From the NCBI GenBank assembly GCA_030704615.1, contig CM060733.1:8058001-8122000 (forward strand): a stretch of DNA of 64,000 bases, written 5' to 3'. Shown one piece after another: positions 43,040 through 54,879 of the stretch (position 1 is the stretch's first letter; each line of letters begins with the position of its first letter). The DNA comes from Takakia lepidozioides. Lineage: Eukaryota > Streptophyta > Takakiopsida > Takakiales > Takakiaceae. The notes beneath the pieces were generated by a model. The model made no database searches. It was not told the origin of the DNA and was given only the letters and a program-made list of their open reading frames with translations. Made by a program: the position numbers and the translations under genes.

Positions 43040-45849
43040 TTACTCAAGGAATGGTTTCATGCAATCTGTGTTGTGCAAAATATACTCGTGTGCACTGTCT
43101 CGTTCTTGAATGGTGAGGACTCGTACAGTTCCCAATCCTTCAACCACCTCCCCACTAACTGAGTCTTCTTCATTGGAGTCCCACACCCTTCGGCTTGTAG
43201 CATGAAATTCAGCCATATACTCAGTTAGAAACCCTAGGGCCTCATCCAAAGCATACCCTTCCGCCATGCTCCCTTCAGGTCGGCTCATATTCCTTACATA
43301 GCCTTTTAATGTCTTCATATACCGTTCCATAGGATACATCCAACGGCTAGACACGGGACCACACACCTCCAATTCGTCCACAAGGTGTACAAGCAAGTGA
43401 GTCATGATATCAAAAAATGACAGAGGGAATTCTTTCTCCAGCAGACACATAGTGATTGTAACATCTTCTTTTAAGGCCGGTACCTCAGCTGGATTAATGA
43501 TCTTTGCACACACTTTTTGGAAGACTCGAGAAAGCCTCATAATTGCCATCCGTGGACCCTTTCCCAATACCCCTCGAATGCAAAGAGGTAAAATCTGCTG
43601 CATCATTACATGGTAGTCATGGGTTTTCATTGTAGACAGTTTATTGTCAGCCACATGTTTCTGGAATGTGGCAGCATAACCTGTGGGGGCCTTTACTGCA
43701 GCCAATGTTTCCAAAAACAACACCTTCTCATCTTCAGTAAGAACATATGGGGCCAAAGGCTTGACCAACTTGTTCGGGTGAGAGGGATGGGGTCTCAACC
43801 ACAAGTGTTCACGAATGACATTGAGTTCCAAATCCTTCCTAGATGTGGCTGTGTCCTTCTCCCCAAGAATGGTTCTCAGCACATTCTCACACAAATTTTT
43901 TCACAATGCATCACATCCAATGTGTATCGGATGAGTAAGTCTTTCCAGTATGGCAATTGGTTCAAAACAGTGACCCGTTTCATGCCATGTTCCTTTGAAG
44001 GGTCCAGTTTTCCCCCCTCAGCCCCTCCCATTGCGAGATACAACTCTCTGGTTGTAGCCCGGTCAAATTGCTCACTTGCAGTGACCACCATAGGAGCTGC
44101 TCTATGTTCCACATGTCCATTAAAGTGGGACGAGTTATTCCTATAGGGATGAATAGCAGGCAAGTATCTCCTATGACCAAGATACAAAACTTTTTTGCAT
44201 GCCTTGGAGTACCTGGAATCAACATTAGGGCCGCAAGCTGGGCAGGCCTTGTATCCCCCGTGTGCGCATCCTGCTAGCAACCCATAAGCTGGAAAGTCGT
44301 GGATTGACCACATCAAGATGGCCCTCATGCAAATGATTGTTGCCCCACTAGGCTACTTCCATCCAATGCCTCCACACCAACTTCCCACAACAATTTCAGC
44401 TCATCCACAAGGGGCTGCAGATAAACATCTGCATTGTCATTTCCCACAGATTGTGGTCCAGGAATCAATAAAGCCAACATCGTGAAAAATGGCTTAGTAC
44501 ACAGCCATGGTGGAAGATTATAGTTTACCAACATGACAGGCCAAGTTGACCATTTGTTTGATTTATCACTGTAAGGATTGACACCATCCCATGCGAGACC
44601 CAATCGCAGATTTCTGGGGTCCGCTGCAAACTCAGGCCATTTTTGGTCAATGTGGGCCCAAGCCTTGCTGTCTGCTGGGTGCCTAACCAAGCCATCCAAA
44701 CTTTGATTCTTAAAGTGCCATGACAATAACTTTGAGATGGATTTGGCTTTATACATTCGAAGCAGCCTTGGAATGATAGGGAAATGTCGAAGGACCTTAC
44801 GAGGTACTGGTGTCTTCGTACCCACCACATAACGACATGCCTGACATTTTGGACAAACCTCCAAATTTTGAAGCTCCCTTCTGAACAACACACAACCTTT
44901 CGGACATGCATGTATACTCTCGTAATGAAGCCCGAGTTCCATTATGAGTTGTTTTGCCTCATAGTGGGACTTTGGCAGGCAATTGTCTGCTGGCAACAGT
45001 TGTCTTCCTAACAATGTAAGGAGTTCATTGACAAAGGTGTTTGACACACCATGGGTTTGATAAGCATTTAACAGCAGTAAGGTAGCAGACAATCGAGAGG
45101 AAGAACTCCCTACATACAAAGCCCTGGATGCCTCCTGCTCAAAACGTAAGGCACTCGCTGCACCACGATCACCATCGCTCTTCAGTCCACCATCAGTCTG
45201 CTCTGGCACTCCATTGTGTCCCATTGGCCCTGTGTTCCATCTCCCAGTTCCTCATGTGCATCACCAGTTTGCACCCCATTATCTGTAGTTGCGAATGTCT
45301 CCTGGAGCATTCTAAGCATGTCAAGATTACGATCCAAGGTATCAGGACCACCTGCAGGGCTGGTTTCCGTTCTAAACCCCTCATGTTCGTCTCCAGAGTT
45401 TTCCTGCTTATAAGCATATCAGTCCACATGTCAATCCACAATAAGATGGGGAGTTTAGGGTTGGAAATGGTGGATGTGGAACGTGCCATAATACAGGCAC
45501 GTGGCAATAGGAAAACGGGCATGTACAATACTCTACACCTTACAACAATCCCGCTACCAGGAATTTGAGCTGTTTCTTATAATTTCAAAGTATGCATCAG
45601 GGTTAAGGGAAGAGAATCCACAGATATGCACCGGGAGTTTTGCAAGTTAGGATCTCGCAAGTTCAAAAGCAGATGACGCTTAGCCCGGCCAATGGTTTGC
45701 CAGTTCCCACCATGACAGGCATTGCATGGACATAGAATTTTCCGAAGACCCAGTCTTCTTGCTCGCGCTTCCTCTAGTTTCCACAATCTGTCATCGTCAT
45801 GTTCTGCTTGTGTCCGCCTTTGCAATCGATGGGCAGTAGGAGGGATCAT
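43040..45849 (-). pseudogene. CACTA (En/Spm) tnp2-type transposase, frameshifted
   Basis: Minus-strand pieces in order: 45849-45577 with CPCNACHGGNWQTIGRAKRH (transposase-associated zinc domain); 45224-44325 with HACPKGCVLFRRELQNLEVC, GLAWDGVNPYSDKSNKWSTW and VMLVNYNLPPWLC; 44328-43876 with MWSIHDFPAYGLLAGCAHGG, CPACGP, LGHRRYLP and YTLDVMHCEK; 43894-43040 with LPLCIRGVLGKGPRMAIMRL, VDELEVCGPVSSRWMYPMER and YMKTLKGYVRN (the domain that follows tnp2 in plants). Two single-base losses break it: one at about 44,328 and one in the poly-A run at 43,894-43,901, where one more A would restore the standard continuation. The region between 45,224 and 45,577 has no clear coding. Not a working transposase. 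Confidence 0.88.
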
Positions 45850-45878
45850 CTTGGCGACTGAGTGAGACTCGTCAGGAA

Positions 45879-46410
45879 ATGGAGACAGACATAGAGTGTC
45901 CAGAAGTTACACCAGGGCGCAAGCCTACAGCGAGGGAGGTAGAACGAGCAAAGCGTCAAGCGGAGAACAAGGCATTCTTCGCACGACTGAAGATCTACGA
46001 CATTGCAAAGAGGTCCGAACTTGCGTTTTTTCATATGCCCTACCTAGCCCTAGCCATGAAACCGCATTAAAAGCTCCAAACCTGCAGAGAGGATATGTTA
46101 GGGTTTTGCTGCTGCTGACATTGTCTTTCTTCTTCTTCTTTGCAGCGTCGAAGCGAGATTGAGTCGCCCTAAACGCCTCGTTGAGGAAATCCTCAAACAC
46201 ACAGGTCCTCCTCGCCGAAGTCACAGAGTTCAACTCCTGCACTCTGCAATGTCACAACGGGAGAAAGATGTAGAGCAAGAGGAGGAAGCGCAGGTGGTAG
46301 CGGAGTCAGACACAGAGGAGGCACGAGAGCAAGAATTGCAGCGAGACCAAGATTATGCCGCACATGAAGACTTGAATGAGACCAGCTCGGAGTCAGAGAT
46401 GGAACGATGA
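45879..46410 (+). CDS. Possible small two-exon gene, divergent from tnp2
   Basis: Exon 1 45879-46012 and exon 2 46146-46410 join in phase to give about 132 residues. The acceptor has a strong pyrimidine tract (TTCTTCTTCTTCTTTGCAG). The product has a basic first half (ERAKRQAENKAFFARLKIYD, RLSRPKRLVEEILKHTGPPR) and a strongly acidic tail (EEEAQVVAESDTEEAREQEL). Both halves may be helical. I do not recognise it. Its ATG lies only 29 bases from the divergent transposase-associated ORF, so it may be a second gene of the same CACTA element or a coincidental frame. Confidence 0.4.
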
Positions 46411-46549
46411 AAGAAGCCCCAACAAAGAGAAAGCGCGCAAAGCACCCTGCAAACTCCCCAACCCATCAGCAGGTTTGCGATCTGCACCAAAGTTCCGAGT
46501 TTCAAACACTATATAACTTGTCCCAGTATAATTTAGGGTTCTGAGACCT

Positions 46550-47134
46550 AACAAGCTGATTGATATCTTTACGGAGCTGGTAGTACCTCGCCCACAATTC
46601 TCTGTTGGTTTCCAAATTGCAGCACTCTTTATAGAGGGCTCGTTCTCAGCTATCTTGAGTTTAATCTCATTGGTCCACCAATTAACAGCTCTAGCACAGA
46701 CAATTAGTTTCATCCCAATGATCTTGTCAACCACGGAGGAAACGAAACTCTCCCAAGAGTCCCCTGCTCTTTCGACTTCATTTCTTGCGTTATCAGAGCG
46801 AGACTGAAGTTCTTGGAGCGATTGCATCGAGAGGGAGAGCCTCTTGCAAGGCCTGGACATACTCAACCTTGACCTCCTCATTATGAAGTTTTTCTATGCG
46901 CCACTTCCGAATCGAATGTTTCACATATCTCTTGGTGTTGGGAAAACACCTTTTGATCTCATTCCAATCCAGGAACTGGTCAGAGGTAGCAATATCAGTT
47001 CTGTCGATCAACACATTCGCACACTGGGGGAACAAATTTTTGTCCATTATGATATAATCCACAATGGAGCGTTCCCCAGTTTGGGATTTCTCACGAGTCC
47101 ACTGCACTTGGTCACCTCTTGTCCTGATATTCAA
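46550..47134 (-). pseudogene. Non-LTR retrotransposon endonuclease fragment
   Basis: The minus strand reads GERSIVDYIIMDKNLFPQC and TDIATSDQFLDWNEIK, resembling the end of the LINE apurinic-like endonuclease domain (R-S-I-D-Y-I and S-D-H motifs; His is Gln here). Then come INWWTNEIKLKI-like residues in another frame (AVNWWTNEIKLKIAENEP), typical of the linker before reverse transcriptase. The remainder is lost and the two parts are in different frames. Confidence 0.55.
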
Positions 47135-47937
47135 GGTGAAAAGCTGAAGATCTTCTAGACAGTTAATTAACTGTCTGCCATTAGAATGAGGGGCTCACTC
47201 CATTAGTAGGACTTACCGTGTTATAAACATTAGTTCAGGCTTTCCAGATTCCTTTTAGAAAGCCCTTCACACGTTCATCAGTTTTGTTGTATGTGGGCTA
47301 CCAAGCAATGAGACCCCAACAGGGCCCACCGCTTTAGACTCAGCCTTGAGATATTGATAGTTGGTGAACAGAGGTGCAGGGACTATGTTCTTGATGGTCC
47401 TGAAGAGGGTCGCTCTCTGATGAGAATACCCCAGACTTGTATCACAAAATGGACATTGTCTTCAGGCCACCCACACCAGTGAGCATCGACAATCTCCCTT
47501 TCCTCTCTGCATCTGTTTATTGTTCAAAGGTAGACTCCCCATCCGGAGGTTAAATTTTCAGTCTAGTGCCAAGGGTAGGTCTGCCCTTCAGATCATCCTC
47601 AAAGTCCTCACCCATGTCACAAACTGGAAACGAGTTCAGGGAAGTTTATGCCTAACATTGTTTTGTTCGGACATTCTTCATGCTTTTGACATGGCCTTAG
47701 ACACTTCAGCCTCCACGTCAGATTCATCTAGCAGGGTGAGTTCTTCCTTCCTAATATTCAGGTATTTATCATAGGGTCGCTGGTATGAGGCATGCGATTC
47801 AGCTGACTGTACCATAGGTCTGACTGACAGGGTCTTCTTGCATAGGCCTTTGGGCTTGGCTTACCCACGTGGTTTGCCATCCCTAGTAGTATGGTCGTAT
47901 TGTTTCACATGTTTCTGTTGAGCAATGTGTGCAGAGT

Positions 47938-50900
47938 TCAGTAAAAAAAAGGAAGGGAATTGCAGGGAAGGATGCGAACGAGCATAAGTCTCTTACTCCA
48001 GCAAAGTGTGCACCAACTATTGCACCAACTGCTGTGATGAGTGGCGCGGTTGTTCCCCCTTACGAAAAACCAGCCCCGCCCACTCCACAGACTGACGTTC
48101 CAGCTCCCTTGTATCCACCAGTATCGGCTCCTCCCTCGTATCCGCTTATGTACCCACATTATCCTGCCATGTCAGGGTATAATCTGCATGGGCACATGCC
48201 GTATCCTCACTATCAACCTCCAAACAATGATTCTCAGTGCCAGAATTACAATTCTTTTGCTCCACCTGTAGGCGCTCCAATGCATGATCCTAATCAAGGT
48301 GGGTATTCCATTTACCACCATTATGGAATGCATCCCCATAGTATGTATCCTCCTCGGCCTATGTACAACCAACCTACTTCCTCCCTCTATCCTACCAGCC
48401 CTGCAAGACTACACCAGGGGCAGGTCCAGTATGGTGGCCACCAACCTTCAGGATCCAACTACAGTGGAGTACAACTGCCGGCACCTTCGAGCTTCACTGC
48501 ACCGCGCCACCTCTTTATCCAACATCTCCAGGTACACCTAATACCCTGAAAGGGAAAGGCATTCTGAAATAGACCGAGGATGCATTTGCTCCGCATCATC
48601 TTGTGGGGTGGGAGACAGCAGTCCAGCCCCAACAGAGTGAAGGTGGTAACATGCATGGTACTGCTGAAACCTTGCAGGATTCCAGCCTTAGTCCTGGGGG
48701 GACATCAGGTGTGACTCCTATAGAACGCAAAAATGCTTTAAGGAGGGAAAGAAGGGCACTTGCAAAAGATCTGAGAGACCAGGCTGCTCAGAATGTGGTT
48801 GTAGGGAGGAGGAAATTTTTCATTTCTTGTGATGAACTTGGAAACCCTGAAGGTCCTGCTCGGAACCAGTGGATGACAGCTCTGCGAGGGCAGTGTCAAC
48901 TTTTGTTGGACTGGTCATTGTATGCTCAGGATCAACCATTACACTTAATTGAAAAGATCATGGAGATCCTGGCTTCAGATTGGGAATACGGACCTCATGG
49001 TCTTAACATAAAGGCTATTACAAAAACAATTTGCGGGCAGCTCAAGTACCAACGAAATAAGCTGTTCAAAAATTACTATAGTGTGGGGCTGCCCAAACCC
49101 CATCATGTGCCAGACAAGACATGGGCACAACTAGTTGTTAGTTGGGGTTCCACTGATTTCAAGAAATTTCAGGCAAATGGTGTCAAGGCGCGGGGATGTG
49201 TGAAGAATACATCTCGATCAGGTCGCAGTGGAATCAGCGGTGTTGTAGCACGACTGGTATACTTCTCTTACAACATAGGAAGTTCCCACATTGTTTTGCA
49301 TTGACAAACTTTATGTGTTGGGTTTTTTTGGCTGGAGCTCAGAGTCTATTCCTATCACCATTGAATTATTACACATTGCTACTACTTGGGGGCCTTCTCA
49401 GAGTTGGGCGCCAGCAAGAAACTAAGCACTCTTATTGAGGGGGAGTCATTGACGCTATCCTAGATAATTCTTTACTGTTGGCAGTGTGCTATGCTAGTCA
49501 TTAACACTTGCAAGTTTGTTGCAATCACAGGAGAAGGAGACTGGACGTACACCAAGTTTGCAGGAGATCGCCGGTAGCGCCAGGAGTGACAAAGGCTACG
49601 GCTCGGGGTGTACAGGCAGTGCAGCCACAACGGTATATAAACTCAGTACCAATTCTGGTGTGAATTACATATTCGTGATTTCCATGCCATTGCTAGTTGC
49701 CGTTTGGTTCTGTTTTCTTACTAGTTCATCAGTCAGTGTAGTGAATTGTTACTTTGGAGGTGTTCTATGTGATGGGGCAGGGAATTGGTTCACTAGCAGC
49801 TCGCCTCGATGCTATGGAAAACAAACAAGTGCAGATGGAAGCCAGCTCCAAGGCAGCTTTGGAAGCAGTCCAAGGCCAACTGGAGGCAGCAGCTACATTC
49901 AACATTGCGCTCGCAGCTAAACTTGGCATGAATGTGCCAGATTCGGAACCTACAGGTCCACCATGCACCACCTTTGTGCCACACACAACAAATGAGACTA
50001 TTTCTCATGTTATGGGCTCACCACTCAACCTGTTCAAGGCAGTTTCTTCACCGCTACCAAAGCCAAACACAATAGGCTCATTGTTTGGGCTTTCAGAAAT
50101 GGAGGGGGATGATGACATGGAGGGTTGGTTTGAAGGTGAACTCAATCCATCCCCCCATATTGTTGAGGCAACTGCAAAGTGTTCATCCATTTTGTTGTCC
50201 CCTACACCAGTAGCACTTCCGGCATATGTACTACCCTCTCAATATGCCTGTGAGGTCTCCATGAATTTGCAGAGTGCCCCACAGAAAGGTGTGTCTTTTG
50301 TACATGATAATCATGTACAAGTTGTTGGTAATTGCCCTTCGGCAACTGAGAGGCAGAAACACATCCTTATACTTGACTTGAATGGATTGTTATGTGAGAG
50401 CAGACTACGAACAAGGGAACACCTAGAGCCCACTGTCACCTCCAGACCTGGGTGTCAGGAATTTCTGGACCGATGCCTTCAGATTTTTGATGTAGGTGTA
50501 TGGTCTTCCATGTCATTGAGTAATGTCCTTCCAGTTGTGAAAGCATTGTTTCCTGGGAAGCAACCAAAGATGGTGCTTCACCAAGACTATTGTGACCAAC
50601 CTGTGGGAATGGTGGACCCTCTCAATCCTTCTAAAACTGTCATGTACAAGAACTTATGTAAGTTTTGGAAAACTACAGCCATTACAATCCAACCAATACT
50701 TTAATTCCCCACTCACTTGCTTACCCAACCTTGCAAATAATTGCATCTTCCCGTATCCATGGAAGTTGAGGGATCAGCCAAACTGCAAGAGGCTTATGAA
50801 AGAATTACTGCCTTGGTTAGAGGGTGTATCCAAGGCTGCACACATCCCTGAGTATGTGTCAGGGCACCCATACAGATATGGGCAGCCCAACTACTTGTTC

Positions 50901-51872
50901 AATACTGCAGCCATGGGTAGTGGATCACAACAATTTGCAAAGGCATCCGAACCAGGGCTTCCTGCTGCCAGAGTTCCAACGACTTTGCCTCCCGATGCAA
51001 CAACAAAGCATAATCAAAGAAAGGTGAGAGCAAAAGATTCAATGCTTGGGCGCGTGGGTGGATTTGTATTGTTAATGCTACTTCATAATGTGTGTCATTC
51101 GTGCTATTCTCATTTTTTGATCATGTGTCATTCAATATGCAGATGGTGAAACCAGTGAAGCGTTCAATGGGCAGGGAAAGCACAATATGTGCTATCAATC
51201 AGACTACAACCACAGTGGATGTAACTGAACTATGGGGTGACCAACAAAATCCGCACAGTGTAAGTACTTCCTTTGTCCTCTTTTGTTTCCTTGTCTGATG
51301 CTGGATCAATACACCCCCTATGTATCGTTGTGTAGCTGCAGGATTGACAACCTACAAAGGTAGTTTTGTGACATCGTCCTACCACATCCATGTTGACCAT
51401 GCAGAACCTGCTATCAACTAGGTATGGCACCGTTCCACCTTTGATCATGTCAGCATGGAGTATAGAGACAGGCAAATGCAATTCAGAATTGGAAGTACTG
51501 CAATAGGTAGGGTTGGGGTGTTTGCTGGAAGAACGAGGATGCATTTTGCAGGAGTGCCAAGCTGTCAGTCTCTGTTCTCCAGGGTTCATTTCTGATATAG
51601 GAATATGGTTTTTGTTGCAGTTTCAGATCGGCGACAAGGTGTTATTGTTTGATCCTTGTGCACCAAAAAGAAGGGCAGGTGTGGGATATATTGCTGGATT
51701 TCCGAAAGCAAATGTGTCAGACAACTATTACCGTATCCATGTGAAATCGGTCATGATTTCAGAGGTTGTGTTGCTGTACCCGGACTACTCTGTTACCCCT
51801 AATCATACCACATTGGGTGACATGCAGGGAAGTGCCACCTTATGGTCTGAAAAGTTTATTAAACACGCGTGA
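47938..51872 (+). pseudogene. Transposon-type gene fused to an FCP1-like HAD phosphatase domain
   Basis: Exons that can be placed: about 47938-48540 (Pro/Tyr-rich), then to 49256, 49531-49632, 49781-50660 and beyond, to 51023, 51142-51258 and 51622-51872. Part 1 ends with DKTWAQLVVSWGSTDFKKFQ and EKETGRTPSLQE, which resembles plant transposon proteins of the Transposase_24 (Ptta/En/Spm) group. Then comes a helical stretch (SLAARLDAMENKQVQMEASS). In the same uninterrupted frame follows an FCP1/SCP-like HAD domain: KHILILDLNGLLCESR, RPGCQEFLDRCL, VGVWSSMS, VLHQDYCD. Two single-base shifts (about 50,663-50,668 and 50,701-50,712) break its last part (NTLI, NNCIFPYPW). The final exon (FQIGDKVLLFDPCAP to LWSEKFIKHA) resembles the domain that ends many plant En/Spm-type proteins. 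An in-frame TAG lies at 48,570. The HAD motif is DLNG, lacking the second Asp. Confidence 0.6.
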
Positions 51873-52770
51873 TATTGAAGATGCTACAAGTTTAGTTTAG
51901 TTTTCTTTATGGATTGAAGGTTGTTGAGACAGGTGAACAAAACTGCTCTTCTGACATGAACAGTATTTTTTGAATTGATGCTCTTGCTATTCTCATGTAT
52001 GATCACAAGATCCCCTTGTTCAAAGGCAACTTCATTTTCCCACATCAAGCATTGTGTAGACATGAATGTGGTATTTTGCTGGTTGTTTGCTATATTTAAT
52101 ATTAATAACATTACTACTGGTCAATGTGGTTCATAATACAATTATTATCCATGTTTAAAATAAGCTTTTATTTAAATGAAACAAAACAAATCAAAATTCT
52201 AAAACAATAATATATTACATATTAAATCAAGCAGCCAATGGCTTTTGGGGTGCTATCCCATTTATTATAAGAATAAGAATAATAATAATATGACTATTCA
52301 TTTTGGCATTTGTCAACAAATAATAATTGTTTACTTTTCATCCAATAGGAACAAAACAGTGGATGTGACAGTATTCACACTAGTGTCATTGCGATCACAC
52401 CACGACTTGAACGTGGTGTTAAATCTGTGTGAGAGAGTCCGTAAGAAGAGCCCTTAATATCTATTATTTATTTAATAATTCTGATGGACTCTATTACGTG
52501 GCATTCCCTTTGACATACATGTGGCAAACATGGTGGCGCCAAGGTGTAATAAGTACCGTAGAAAGACCATTAAGATTACTTAGTCAAAATAGTAGTTGAA
52601 CTAACCAGTCAAAACGACCGTCAAAATATCCGTCAAAAGAGCCACCTAAGCCTACTGCCACATCAGGTGCAAGTTTGGTGTGAGATGGTTTTTTTCACAG
52701 GACCAAGAAAGTTCACATGTGGTGCAAAGGACTAGGTTAACCTAACACCAAGGGGGGGTGTGAACTTGCG
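51873..52770. other. AT-rich spacer, no gene
   Basis: After the last exon of the transposon-type gene the sequence becomes AT-rich with an AATAAT run near 52,270. I see no coding potential. Confidence 0.55.
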
Positions 52771-52830
52771 TTTTTTTCACACCAAAATGTGTGAGAAGAG
52801 CTGTTAAAAAAACCAGTTTCTGTACTAGTG
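52770..52830. mobile_element. CACTA-type terminus with subterminal repeats
   Basis: In reverse complement, from 52,830, it reads CACTAGTACAGAAACTGG, followed by copies of TGGTGTGAA-like and CACACATTTTGG-like units. The CACTA-n-ACAGA start with short subterminal repeats is typical for a CACTA end. No partner with a matching 3-bp duplication was found, so the element cannot be bounded. Confidence 0.5.
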
Positions 52831-53039
52831 CTCTCTCACCTCCATAGCTCTAGGTATTGAGATGGAGTGTGGTGAGGGCTTTGTAGGGTGGATTCCCTTA
52901 GCAAGGGTGCCCTTGGCTTGACTTACTTTATGTGATTGAGTGGATTCATGAGTGGAAGGTTTCCATTATGTTCACTTTCATTATCATTGTGGTATAGCTT
53001 TCTAGGATTGTGTGCTTAGATTGTGTGGTGAACAACGAT

Positions 53040-54610
53040 GTATGTTGTGGCACGATGCTTAGGTGCACGACAGCAAGCCCGTGCACCCCTCCTCGTCGAG
53101 GGCTTTCCAACGATACCAAGCACCGGGGCTAGGGTAGCCTGTGCCATTGGCCCAAGTGTCCAATGTCATCTATGTTCAAGTGCAATCCCCTATGTATCGA
53201 GAGCCCCCACTGTATGGGAGATCTAGGGTAGCATGTGCCATTGGCCAATGTGTGAAGAATTGAAATCTAAGCCCAAGTGTAGTTTCCTATGTATCCATGT
53301 GCGTTTCCCATGTAAAGGCCCAAGTGTGACCTCTGGTGTCATCTAAGTGCAAGTGCAATCCCCTATGTAACAAAGTGCGTCTCCTATGTTGAGGCCCAAA
53401 TGCGACCTCTAGGGTAGCCTGTGTTGTTGGCCCAAGTGTCCAGTGTCATCTAAGCCCAAGTGAAAGATCTTCTATGTATCCCAGTGCGTCTCCTATGTCG
53501 AGGCCCAAGTGCGACTTCTAGTGTAGCCTATGTCGTCGGCCCATGTGTGACGAATTGAAATCTAAGACCAAGTGCAATTTCCTATGTATCCAAGTGCGTC
53601 TCCTATGTCGAGGCCCATCTAAGCCCATGAAGTGCAATCTTCTATTCATGCATCTCCTATGTGGAGGCCCAAGTGTCTAGTGGATCATCTTAACGCAAGT
53701 GTCTAGGGTGGCTTGTGCCGTTGGCCCAAGTGTCCAATGTCATCTAGGTCATCTAAGTCTAATCATTTTTTTCCACAGAGTTGACGACCAGATTTGAACC
53801 GGAGACCTTTCCCTTCATATCTCTCCCGTCGAGGCTCCAACCATTGTCCCAGGAATGCCCATTTTTCTATTTTTTCTCGAATTTCCGGCGACCCAAAGTA
53901 CTTGGAATTCTACATTTCCCACATTGCAGGTCCAAAAGTTATGAGACCAAGCCGGTGCACCCCTCCCCCTCGAGGGCTTTCCAACGGTACCAAGCACCTG
54001 CGCCGGGGCCTCGCGGTTTGGGACATCTCAACCCTACAAAAAAAAAAAACAACCAAAAAAACAAACAAACGTCTTGCTTCATATATTGACTAGGGTAGCA
54101 TGTGCCGTTGGCCCAAGTGTCCAGTGTTCAAGTGCAATCCCCTTATATTCATCCAAGTGGGTCCCCTATGTCGAGGCTCAAATGCGACCTCTAGGATAGC
54201 CTAGTGTGCGGTTGGCCCAAGTGTCCAGTGTCATCTAAGCCCAAGTGCAAGGTCTCCTATGTATCCAAATTCTCATATGTTGAGGCGCAAGTGCGACGGC
54301 CTCTAGGGTAGCCGGTGTCGTTGGCCCTGTGTGAAGAATTCAAATCTAAGACCAAGTGCAACTTCCCATGTATCCAAGTACGTCTCCTATGGCGAGGCCC
54401 ATCTAAGCCCAAGTGCAATCTTCTATGTATCCAAGTGCATCTTCCATGTAGAGGCCCAAATGTCCACTGTCATCTAAGCCCAAGTACAATCTCCTATGTA
54501 TCCAAGGGCATCTCTCATGTGCGTCTCCCATGTCGAGGCCCATCTAAACCTAGTGTGCAATCTCCTATGTATCCAAGTATGTCTCCCATGTCAAGGCCCG
54601 ATTAGTTTTT
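53040..54610. repeat. Diverged minisatellite-like array
   Basis: Phrases such as CTCCTATGTCGAGGCCCAAG, CTCTAGGGTAGCCTGTG, GGCCCAAGTGTCCAGTGTCA and TCTAAGCCCAAGTGCAATC recur many times in this order over about 1.5 kb, giving a unit of roughly 100-130 bases with frequent partial units. Short frames inside are by-products. A different repeat with a box-B-like GATTTGAACC interrupts it at 53,779-54,060. Confidence 0.8.
53779..54060. repeat. Interspersed repeat, possibly tRNA-derived SINE
   Basis: Shares GACCAGATTTGAACCGGAGA and GTCGAGGCTCCAACCATTGT with 54,680-54,790. A second block, GAGGGCTTTCCAACGGTACC, with variants, recurs at 53,090-53,130 and 55,735-55,800. On the minus strand GGTTCAAATC fits a polymerase III box B; a box A is not convincing. 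Ends in an A-rich run at about 54,040. Confidence 0.55.
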
Positions 54611-54679
54611 TTTCCATGAATTTATTGGGTAGTAGTATATCTAATGTCATCTAAGTCCAAATGCATTTTTTTTCCACGG

Positions 54680-54790
54680 AGCCTACGACCAGATTTGAAC
54701 CGGAGACCTTTCCCTTGATATTTCTCCTGTCGAGGCTCCAACCATTGTCCAGGAATGCCCATTTTGCTATTTTTTTTGCGAATTTCTAGG
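54680..54790. repeat. Partial copy of the 53,779 repeat
   Basis: Has CGACCAGATTTGAACCGGAG and the following TCCAACCATTGTCC and AGGAATGCCCAT phrases in the same order, then diverges. Confidence 0.65.
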
Positions 54791-54879
54791 GTAGTTGCAG
54801 GGTAAAGGGCAGATTCTCCCTTCAATGGAACTCCATGATCAAATTTAAATTGACGGTATTTCTCCAAATAATTTCAAAT

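Noticed and set aside
43610-44146. 178-codon plus-strand frame
   Set aside because: Antisense to the tnp2 transposase, with no domain of its own.
50660-50680. GTAAGT donor followed by CAG as an intron rescuing the HAD frame
   Set aside because: The interval would be about 21 bases, too short for a plant intron, and sequence on both sides still encodes HAD-like residues; single-base frameshifts explain it better.
42852-52830. A single large CACTA element from the 42,852 end to the 52,830 end
   Set aside because: The two ends share CACTA-nn-ACAGA only, and the flanking triplets (AAT and CTC) do not match as a target duplication.
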